DNA of 64,000 nt from Aristolochia californica (lineage: Eukaryota > Streptophyta > Magnoliopsida > Piperales > Aristolochiaceae): positions 25,269,137-25,333,136 of the forward strand of contig JARWKL010000014.1 of NCBI GenBank assembly GCA_029961685.1, in the 5' to 3' direction. The notes under the pieces are model-generated. The model saw only the letters and a program-made list of their open reading frames with translations. It made no database searches and was not told the origin of the DNA. This document shows, in pieces, positions 55,411-64,000 of the stretch (positions are counted from its first letter, which is position 1; every line of letters begins with the position of its first letter). Both the position numbers and the translations under genes were made by a program.

Positions 55411-55691
55411 GTAGACGAGTCTTGTTAAGGCTGACTTTAACCCTTAATTTTCTTTATTACTCACTTGAGCAAGAGATTTTTTTCAGAAAGGTGTTCCTTC
55501 CACTTTATTATCTCTATCAAATCTCTTATTTATCTCCTTTTTTTTTTCAAAAAAAAAATCTCTTGCTCAAGTGAGTAATAAAGAAGATTAGGGGTTGAAG
55601 TCAGCCTTAACAAGACTCATCTACTGCTGCAGAAAGGTGTTCCTTCCACTTTATTATCTCTCTCAAATCTCTTATTTATCTCCTTTTTTTT
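55411..55691. repeat. Imperfect palindrome with its loop sequence duplicated downstream
   Basis: Arm 1 (55411-55483) and arm 2 (55551-55624) are reverse complements over about 73 bp with only a few mismatches (ACTCACTTGAGCAAGAGATT is shared). The roughly 65-bp loop (55484-55550, starting CAGAAAGGTGTTCCTTCCAC) recurs in direct orientation at 55630-55691 immediately after arm 2. It has no coding content. Confidence 0.9.
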
Positions 55692-57190
55692 CTTCTTTTT
55701 CACATGTTATTAGAGCAAAGCTTTGTTGGGTCTGGTTTTATGCTCTGTTTACTTTATTACCCATTTATGTCTGAGAATCATTGTCTATTTGTGTAAGCTT
55801 GGACGTAAAAGGAGTTTTAGTGGGAATACTACCTACATAGATAAATATTAGGAAAACTTTAAGGTTATTAGTTGAAAAATGATATTAGAAAATTGTATGG
55901 TTATTAGTTGAGAAATGATATCCTAACCTAGCTACTTGAACCTAACTTTAACATATAGTGCAACCATTTTTTTCTCTACTTGACATGGATAAGAGATAAA
56001 GGCTATATTTGAATGGCAAGAGAGTTGATATTTGAGATAATGTGTTAGGAAAGAGTATTTTTGTCATTTTTACATGTAAGTGATTGAAATTTTCCTTTTT
56101 GTTTGTTTCATTTAGGATTATTTTCTTATGTTTATTGCGAGGTGTAATGGTAAGTTGAAGGGAATTGTAATTTCTTTGAAAATTCTTAACTTTCCAGATG
56201 CAACCAATTTTTAAAGCACTTTTGTCTAGCCCTCTAGAAAACAGAAAGCTGTGAAATAGTATGCTAATAACCAGATCAAGCTGAAAGTAACTTCATAGTA
56301 GAAAAGACAATATCCATGTGAAGGCACATGATAGGTATTTTGGCAAAAAAAAGTTGGAAGGGTGCAACAAATGAATTTCATGAAAATTTCTTGATGCTGC
56401 TCACTACAAGGTCTACATGATATTATTACTTGATGCTTACTTTTTACTAATGATATCTGTTTACACCTGGATTCAGGGGATAGACTGGTGTAGTTTAAGG
56501 TATGGTTGGTCGAGTTGGTAATGCAAAGCTACATGTATCACTTGGCTGGTACAATTTAGCTGAAAATGCTGCAAAGAGGTAGCTGTTTCTTTGTTTCTCC
56601 TTTTTCTTAACCATTATTCATTGTTTTAAATGACTCAACTTATTAAACATGGGCATTTGATGGATTAGATCCATTATTTTGGCAACACTATTATATCCAA
56701 ATGTCAACAGCTGCAAACAAGTTTTTTTTTTTTTAAATAACTTTAAATAGTACATGAATGAAATAGAAAAGTGACATTCTATCTGAAGAGTTAGGTGAGT
56801 CTGGTTCAACTGAGTTGAACAGGCAATTAACCAGGATGGCATCCTAAGATAGATATATATATATTGTAAAAATTTAAACTTGTAGGAAAATGAGAGAAAA
56901 AGAAGAATAGAGAGAACAGAAGAGTGCGTCTATCCTACACTCGATGGGGGAGAAAATCGACCCGTTTCTATTTGATTACAACTTAAGTGAAAGCTAATGA
57001 AAGTTACAAAATTCGCCCTAATCACTCAAAACCCTCAAAACTTATTAAATACTACTTAGAACATTATGAAATTGAACCTTATGTTTCTAACGTAATACCT
57101 AACTTACTGTTGCTTCAAGAGGGATATACTAGGAGGTAAAATGACCAAAACCCTTAAGTAAAGTCTAACATATACATACATATATATATA
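55692..57190. other. Intergenic AT-rich sequence
   Basis: No protein-coding frame or complete element found. 56870-57120 looks somewhat like an LTR promoter region, but neither borders nor a PBS could be located. Confidence 0.35.
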
Positions 57191-57191
57191 T

Positions 57192-57193
<2 letters not shown>

Positions 57194-57235
<42 letters not shown>
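57194..57235. repeat. (AG)21 microsatellite
   Basis: An uninterrupted AG/GA run following a short (TA)n stretch. Confidence 0.95.
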
Positions 57236-57237
<2 letters not shown>

Positions 57238-57377
57238 GATCCAATACGAAAGCCTCTATCTCGTGCAAGTTATGAAAATCGAACATTGGCCGTTTGATGA
57301 GATCAATTATTTGATCAACAGTTTCGAAGAAATTTGCCTCTCTATCGGGTGGTGTTTCCCTTCGGGAAAATTGGAGT

Positions 57378-57922
57378 TTGATTGCTCATATGACCGACCC
57401 TTGTAGGACTCCGGTTATGGCTATCTGGGATCCTCCCCCTTGCGACTGTATCAAGCTCAATTTTGATGGCAGTGCTATAGGCTGTCCTGGGCCGGCTGGA
57501 GCAGGTGGTGTTTTCAGAGGTAGCAATGGAGAACCTATTCTATCTTATGTTGGGCGGGTGGGAATTACTGATTCAAATACTAATGAAGTGAGTGCTCTTC
57601 TATTCGACCTCCGAATCTTCAAGGAACGTCTCCATGGCAAGTTGATTATTGAAGGTGACACAAAGACAATCATTAATTGGTGTTCAAAAGATAGCTCCCC
57701 CCCATGGCGCTACTGGCCCATCACTGATTGTATTACTGACATTGTGTCATCTATTCATTGTAATTGGAATCTCATTCCTATATCAACCAATTCTTTGGCT
57801 GATAAATTGGAAAAATTCGGAACCTCCCAGCAATCTCTCATTGTTTGGGAAGGTTTCCCCCCTTTGTAATATGCTCGTTTGAGCTTTTGTCTTAATAAAA
57901 TTTAGCATCATAAAAAAAAAAA
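57378..57922 (+). mobile_element. 5'-truncated L1-like LINE with intact RNase H frame
   Basis: 163 codons open from ATG at 57378 to TAA at 57867-57869: WDPPPCDCIKLNFDGSAIG, GAGGVFRGSNGEP, NEVSALLFDLRIFKERL and EGDTKTIINWCSKD, the RNase H fold of plant LINEs with the catalytic D of NFDG and E of NEVSAL visible. A TTAATAAAATTTAGC tail and A-run (57911-57922) end it. Of the LINE pieces here it has the least damaged frame, so probably the youngest. It is the 3' end of ORF2, not a host RNase H gene. Confidence 0.75.
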
Positions 57923-58964
57923 ATAGCTGAACTTACTCTCTAAAAGATTTTCCACCCTCAATTGCTCTTGCTTAACCGAGATTCTCTCCGTTGCCCTACT
58001 TTCAACCCCGCCAAGGATCCCATACATCAGTCGCACATTGTCCATCATCGCCACATCCTGCCATTGTCCTACTTATAGTTAGTTATGCAAGGTAAAAAAC
58101 TCAATTGTGCACTGTCTTTCTTCACTAGTCGTCTGTCCGTTCTCTCACTTGCTTCTTGTATTGCTTCCTTGTAGACATACCTAGCTTCTCTCCTTCTCCC
58201 TTTCTTTTTGCTCTCTCAATCTCTTCAGATCAGGTTTTCTTTTCTTTCTCCCAACTCCATCTTTTCCCTATTCCAATCTCTACGAAGAAGCCCTTCCTTT
58301 GTTTTATTTTAAACTTTTCTGAAAATCCTTTTCCTAGCGGAAGTTGCTCCTTCCATGGGATTTTATTCAGATATTGAGAAGCCTACCTCCACCCACCCCC
58401 CCTCCCTTCCCCAGAATCAACAGTCATTGTCCTTGTGAAAGAGGAGCCCTCCGATTATGAGTTATTTCTTACCTTGCTCAATTGTTTTTTAAAGAGATTG
58501 GTTTTAGCATGTAGTCACATTTTTAGTGGTCCTTGAATTTTTCTGACCTTAATTGAATTTATAGCTTTATCTTCTCTCCTTTTTTCTATTTTTCGTTTCT
58601 TATGGTTATTATGTTTGCTGTCGTAACATGAGTATCAAACTACAATCTTGCTTAAAATCTTGCCATTTGTTATGGGTTTTGCTAGTTCCACATTCTGGAT
58701 GGGAAATATTTAGATCTTGGGTAGTGGAGACCAGACTGAGGATGTCAAGGTGGAAAAGAGAGCAGTTGGTAGTTTTGTTTCTGAAAATGGCGACCTTGAT
58801 GTGGACTGTTGGGCTGTGTTTGTAGAAAATGAGGGCTTAAAAAATAGAGCAAAATGTTGTGGGTATTTCTGGGGTAGATATTGCAGTATCCATGACTCGT
58901 TAGTTGTTATCTCATCGGCTTCAGGAAAGAAAGTGTTTTGGGAAGATTTTTTATGTACTTTTAT
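57923..58964. other. Intergenic sequence, pyrimidine-rich part
   Basis: 58140-58330 is CT-rich, like a plant 5' UTR, but no convincing coding exon follows. The ORF 58717-59025 shows no homology that I recognise and its end is antisense to a copia gag. Confidence 0.4.
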
Positions 58965-60212
58965 GAGAGGTCAGGAGACACAAAAACATCAGTTATGCAA
59001 GAGGAAAGATCACCCACAACACTGATAGGAAGAGAACTGCCATCAGCCGTGTTGTCTTGATGGTTAACCTTGTTGAGGTAATTCCACATGTCAACCGCAT
59101 TTTTATAAGGCCTCAGATTGAGAACAAAGTGAGGCTCAATGGAGCCAAGGATCCAGGTCATGACCCCAGCATCCTTGAGTTTCCACTTGGACAAAACCTC
59201 GACCTCTCGAGGTGCGGGATCAGTCCCATCTATATGACCCTATAATTCTTTTCCCATAAAAAATAAACGAACTTGAAATTCCCAGGCAGTGTAATTTTTA
59301 CCCATGAAACGAATAGGAAACGAGTCGAACCTATCAGATGACATGATAAAATCCAGATGACACCCAAAACTCTTTGGAGAAAAACCCACAAAAAAAATTT
59401 CACGCCTCACTGTCTAAGATTTGTATCTCACGACAGGAATTTATAGTGAAAGCCACGCTACAAGCAAATATGGCTCAAAATCACTTTCAATTTTGTATGT
59501 TCGGAAGAAACAAAACATCACTTCCAATTTTGTATCTTCGGAAGGAACAAAACACTTCTCGACTTCTACCTCTAAATCACTTCCAATCAACAGAGTAAAA
59601 AAAAGATCAGCTGAAATGACCTCGCCTATCTCCTTCAGCACCAACTCAGTCTCCCACAAAACTTAGAACAAAATCCACAAAACTCCAGCTAAAATGGCTG
59701 CCTTGATATTTGTCGATGCCCCACCGCAAATCCCTCAAAGAACCAGGAAGCTTGTTTCCAGTCAGACTCGTAACCCCAGAACCCGAACCAGAATCTAAAA
59801 CGAGAGTTCCGAAACCAACTCCTCCACAGTGAAGAACAGATGAAAAGCTGAAAACCCAAAGTAAAGAAACCCTAGACTTGCATCGAGCGACAAAGAGCAA
59901 ATAGACCCAACAACCTCCTCTCCACTGCAAACTGAGAACCGACTAACCAAGGGGGAAGATAACTCACCTCTGAGAGCACCGAAAGCGTTGAAGGATTGCT
60001 CAGATGGTGCCGATGATCTCCGAACGCAGCTCTGATACCATGATAAAAGATTCGCCCAAATCGAAATAACCCGAGACCTTTTCTTCGTAAAAAATGCTAT
60101 GCCCTATATATATAGTCACTGAAATGATAAGCTACATACAATTACAATAATACCCCTCCCCACTTAAACTATTATAAATCATAAATACATATCAAAATTG
60201 AATACAATAACA
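58965..60212 (-). mobile_element. Copia-B-related element, truncated, with internal deletion fusing gag to pol
   Basis: Minus strand: 5' LTR 60041-60212 (172 bp, TGTTATTGTATTC to CTTTTATCA), PBS TGGTATCAGAGC at 60029-60040, a leader, then gag ([27 protein letters not shown]) running in frame straight into [20 protein letters not shown], which in copia-B lies about 820 nt further on. It stops at 58965 at a point inside pre-integrase; no 3' LTR was found. Confidence 0.8.
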
Positions 60213-60224
60213 GAAGGCGCATGT

Positions 60225-60345
60225 AGTCATTTGATCATCACTTGGCTGCATACCTCTAGGTCTGCCAATAATGAAGTGGATGCTCTAGCTAGAGAGGAAG
60301 CTACTCTGCAGCACTTTGCTATTGACAGCTCATTCCCATTATGAA
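60225..60345 (+). mobile_element. LINE RNase H C-terminal remnant
   Basis: The plus-strand frame reads TSRSANNEVDALAREEATLQ and ends at a TGA, the C-terminal end of a plant LINE RNase H (the N-x-x-VD-x-LA motif). It lies directly beside the copia-B-related LTR. Confidence 0.55.
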
Positions 60346-60461
60346 TCTAATCTTTTCTCTGTCGTTCTTTGTTCGGCTTTGTCCTTAGCTGTGGTCCATT
60401 TGTATCATCTCATGTACCTTGCTCTTATGAGCCCCCCTAGGGCCTGTTTGGGACCCACAGA

Positions 60462-60600
60462 AAAGAAAAGAAAAGAAAATACAATAAAAGAAAAGAAAAT
60501 AAAAGAAATGAAAAGAAAAGGGGACAAAAAGGTATTTTCTGTTGTTTGGCAGCAGAGAATAATTGAGAGAAAAGAAAATAAGAGAGAAAATCACTTTCTC
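60462..60600. repeat. Purine-rich AAAAG-type simple tract
   Basis: Repeats of AAAAGA and AAAATA units. It follows a GGGCCTGTTTGGG motif (60439) that often starts plant MITEs, but the matching opposite terminus was not found. Confidence 0.6.
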
Positions 60601-61301
60601 TCTTAGTTAATAAATTTTCTCTCACAAAGTGATGGAATTTGGGGAGAAAAGAAAAGACACAATGATAGGATGTGGCGGTAATGGACAGTACATGAGTGAT
60701 GAACGGAATTTGAGAGAGGTGAAGTTAGGGCGATGAAGAAAATCTCTATCAGGTGGAAGGAATAGAGGGTGGAAAGTTTTTCAGAGGGTAAGTTTGGGTG
60801 GAAAACTGACCATTGTCAAACAATTGAGCTCATCAGAGGGCTGCTGTTTGGTTTTCGTAGCTTTCGCATGATCACTTTCATATTGGATTGGCCTATATAT
60901 ATATACAAAATAAAAAAAATACTAAATAGAACCTGAGTGTGGAGCTCCCTCCCCTGTCCTTTTCATGCAGGAGATGGGCAAGGCCCATTCCCAAATGCAA
61001 ACATAAGAGGGGGAAGAGGTGGAGCATCGCTCTCCATGCCCTCTTTGTTTTTTATGACTGAAATAGAGAGGCAGGGGAGGTGCACTTGGTCCTTTCCCTC
61101 CTGCTTTTGTCTGCATCGAAGGCCCTCTCTTGCATGCAGAAACCTGTGGGAGGGGCAGGACTCCCCTTTCCAAAGGTACCCCATCTTGTTGTTGTGAAGG
61201 AGGTCAGATCCCTTTGCTGTGAGAAAGATGGTCATGGTGGCGCCTTCCCTCGCCCTTCCTCTCTGTTTCTGACTACAAACAAGATTTCTTTGAACTTTAT
61301 C
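60601..61301. other. Region upstream of the PPR gene
   Basis: It should contain the PPR promoter and 5' UTR. A frame is open through 61080-61340 in phase with the proposed ATG at 61302, so a longer N terminus starting at an upstream ATG (about 61136) cannot be excluded. No clear TATA element. Confidence 0.4.
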
Positions 61302-63856
61302 ATGTGGAGAGGTAATCCTGCACCCGCATCCTATGCTTAATTTTTTTTTCTTCTAATTAGTGGCTTTTCAGTGTCACCACTTTTAAAATTATTATTATAT
61401 ATTTTTTTTAAACACAACATAAGAAATTTTCACAAAGTTCAGTGTTAGCTTTTAACTAACCAGTCTTATTCTTGCTAAACCCCTACAGAGTCTCTCTCTT
61501 TTCATCTACAGCTGCTCAGGCAATTCCTTATTTATCAGATCCAATTGGTGAAGATCAACTTATTGCATATAGAACCAAGTCAGTTGAGGTTTTTTATGAA
61601 CTGGATAAAGCCAGGGTTATAGAAATCCTGAGGAAACTGAGAAAAGAACCACAAACAGCCTTGTCCTTTTTCCACAATACCAAAAACCATGGGTTTCTTC
61701 ATGATGTTGATACATATGCTACAATTCTACAGATTTTGTCTAATTCAGGACTGAATTTGAAGCTGCGTTCTCTTTTAGAGGAGATGGTTTCATCGCAAGA
61801 GGATTTGAGCTTTGATATTGTTGCCATTTTTGACTCTCTTTCACAGAAAAGTTGGCATTCTAGAGTGTTGGTCCAGGTGTTTGACATGTTAGTTAAAGTT
61901 TATGTTGGTTTTGGTATGTTTGACAAAGCCATCAGTCTATTTTTTCACTCAGGGGATTATGCATTTTGTCCCCATGAACGCTCTTGTAATTTTCTCCTCA
62001 ATTCATTGATTGATCATGGTAAATTGGAAATGGCAAGGGCCTTTTTTAATGAGCTAAAGAGATGGAAATTGCCTAACGTTTATTCCTTCACTATTTTAAT
62101 TAAATTTTTATGCAAAGAGGGGAACTGGGATGAGGCAATTAACATTTTGAGAGAAATGGAAGACATGGGTGTCAAACCCGATGCCTTCACTTATGCTACT
62201 CTGATCCATGGAATGTGTTTATGTGGGAGATGTGATTCAGCATATCAACTTCTGCAAAAGATCAGAATTTCAGGGGTGGAATTGGGAAATATTAGTTATA
62301 ATGTTGTGATCCAAGGTTTTTGCAAGGAGGCAAGACTACAACAGGCTGAAGTTGTTCTTGAAGATATGAAAATGCAAGGTGTGACTCCTGATATACGTAG
62401 TTACAGCGGTCTGATTTATGAATACTGCAAACATGGAAATTGTTCAAGAGCTTTTTCTCTTTATGATGATATGGTTTCAAAGGGCATCAAGAGTAATTGT
62501 GTCATTGTGAGCTTCTTTCTCCAAAGCTTTTCTCAACTGGGTATGGCCAGTGAAACATTGACGTTTTTTAAGAGATTTAGGGAATCAGGGATTTTTCTTG
62601 ACAAGGTTTCTTTCAATATTGTTATAGATGCCCTCTGCAAACAAGGCAATATGGGACAAGCGACGGAACTTTTCCAGGAAATGAAAAACCGAAGGTTGGA
62701 TCCAGATGCAATCCATTACACTTGTTTGATCAATGGATATTGCCAACATGGTGAATTGGATGAGGCTCATAAGATCTTCATTGATATGTTGGAGGCTGGT
62801 ATAATTCCAGACATTGTTACATACAATACACTTCTCAGTGGATATTGTAGAAATGGATATGCAAAAGAAACATATAATCTTCTAAACTTTATGTTGGATC
62901 ATGGTCTCAATCCCAATGATGTAACCTATAGTACAGCAATTCAAGGTTTCTGTAGGGGAGGCAACGTTAAAGAGGCAGAAGTGTTATTTAAAATGTTAGC
63001 AAAAAGGGGCTTCACTCAGAGTGAAGTAATCTGTACTGCCATGATAAATGGGTATTGTGAAGCTGGTTATGCAGCAGAAGCCCACAAATTGTTCATCTAC
63101 CTGTCCAAGCAAGGAATTTGTGTGGACCAAAGTGCCTGTTCAAAGCTCATAATTTCCCTGTGTAAGGAGGGGGAACTGGTGAAAGCTTTCAAAACATTTG
63201 AGATGGTACTAGAGTTGGATGTCACCCTGGATGAGTTCGCTTACAGTAAGCTTATAGCTGCTCATTCTCGAGAAGGAAATATGATGAAGGCTTGGCAGGT
63301 TTATGAGAATTCAGTTCAAAGAGGTGTTCCCACAGATGTTATTATATACACGGCTCTTATAAATGGCTTCTGTAAAGCGAAGCAACTGAGAAAAGCAAGT
63401 AATTTGTTTAATGAGATGAAAGCCAAAGGGGTTAAACCAGATGTTGTCACTTTTACTGTCTTGCTTGATGGGCATTTAAAAGAGTGCATATGTCAAGCTG
63501 GGGCCAAGGTGGAAACTGGTGAGCATGGTAAAGCCAGGTCGTTGGAATTGTTGGATGAGATGATGCACTTGGGAATTGAACGTGATGTTGTTTGTTATAC
63601 AGTTTTAATTGATGGACATTTTAAAATTGATGGTGTTAAGGATGCTTTGGATCTTTTTGTCAATATGATGGACAGGGGGTTGGCCCCAGATGTTGTCACA
63701 TACAGAGCATTGGTGTCTGGATATTTGAGGCAAGGAGATAATGCTAAGGCCTGGGACCTTGTGGATGAAATGATAGTTAAGGGCATAGATCTAGATAAGG
63801 ATACTATCTCTTCATTGTATTGTGAGATTCAAAAGGCAAGAAGGATGCGATTCTAG
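61302..63856 (+). CDS. P-type pentatricopeptide repeat protein, At2g26790-like, probably mitochondrial
   Basis: RNA-binding organelle protein built from about 17-19 tandem 35-residue PPR motifs, with no visible E, DYW or SMR domain. Typical repeat cores include TYATLIHGMC, SYNVVIQGFCKE, IVTYNTLLSGYCRNG and DVVTFTVLLDGH. Wording such as NCVIVSFFLQ and FRESGIFLDKVSFNIVIDALCKQG follows the Arabidopsis At2g26790 family. The long frame is open from 61472, but its first codon is TTG and no in-frame ATG occurs until inside the first repeat. I therefore propose exon 1 at 61302-61311 (ATG TGG AGA G, donor GTAATC), a 179-nt intron, and exon 2 from 61491 after CTACAGAG, giving 791 aa starting MWRVSLFSSTAAQ, a credible mitochondrial presequence. 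The body and the stop (TAG, 63854-63856) are secure; the start is inferred. Confidence 0.88.
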
Positions 63857-64000
63857 AGCAAACACTAGGGTGTATGTTGATGACATGTGGACTGCTCTAA
63901 ATGTGGAAATTATATCAATTACTTATATAGAAGTTTACATCTACTAGTATTTCTGGTGTATATCTGATATTGAATTTCAAAAGAAAGCACTTTGGGAAAA

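Noticed and set aside
57378..57869. Stand-alone host RNase H gene
   Set aside because: The frame matches the C-terminal RNase H of plant L1-like LINEs, lacks an N-terminal part and is followed by a LINE tail and A-run.
58717..59025. 102-codon plus-strand ORF
   Set aside because: No recognisable domain, and its 3' part is antisense to the copia-B-related gag; a chance frame.
61472..61490. TTG at 61472 as the PPR start codon
   Set aside because: Plant nuclear genes rarely start at TTG, and the sequence just downstream looks like an intron end (pyrimidines then CTACAG); an upstream exon fits better.

Overview
The window is nuclear DNA from a flowering plant. It has GT-AG introns, a plant phospholipase D, a long P-type pentatricopeptide-repeat (PPR) gene, and many Ty1/copia LTR retrotransposons, RNase-H-bearing L1-like LINEs and miniature LTR elements (TRIMs). 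Species cannot be fixed from sequence alone.

Two host genes can be supported. (1) A phospholipase D delta (PLD delta) gene lies on the minus strand. Its coding sequence runs from the ATG at 49741 to the TAA at 4572 in ten exons, which I assembled by hand from GT-AG junctions. All phases agree and the product is 856 residues with both HKD motifs intact. The coding span is about 45.2 kb but only 2571 nt of it is coding; most of the larger introns is transposon. A probable 5'-UTR intron puts the promoter near 51.2 kb. (2) A mitochondrial-type PPR gene lies on the plus strand at the right end (about 61.3-63.9 kb). It resembles Arabidopsis At2g26790 and probably has a tiny first coding exon. The two genes are divergent, about 10 kb apart.

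Layout: 1-1.4 kb gypsy remnant with LTR-like sequence; 1.4-4.5 kb mostly unassigned; 4.57-4.87 kb PLD exon 10; intron 9 holds an inverted-repeat element with a solo LTR in its loop; 6.8-7.0 kb exon 9; intron 8 (7-14.2 kb) holds an L1-like LINE split by a TRIM and a long solo LTR, plus a second LINE; 14.24-14.41 kb exon 8; intron 7 (14.4-22.2 kb) holds a long LTR split by a TRIM, a minus-strand copia element and a LINE fragment; 22.25-22.39 kb exon 7; intron 6 (22.4-40.6 kb) holds copia-A, itself invaded by a TRIM, a full-length LINE (LINE1, invaded in turn by copia-B), a short LINE tail and a second LINE; 40.6-41.5 kb exons 6-4; intron 3 (41.5-46.5 kb) holds LINE3 between duplicated intron segments; 46.5-49.7 kb exons 3-1; 49.75-51.2 kb leader; 51.6-60.4 kb intergenic transposon remnants and an unusual palindrome; 61.3-63.86 kb PPR gene.

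The most interesting items are the nested but splice-compatible PLD delta gene; the TRIM family with perfect target-site duplications, one member carrying an inverted 5' LTR; and two long LTRs whose U3-like regions contain arrays of paired palindromic sites about two helical turns apart but with different core sequences. I found no microbial-type system, CRISPR array or RNA gene.
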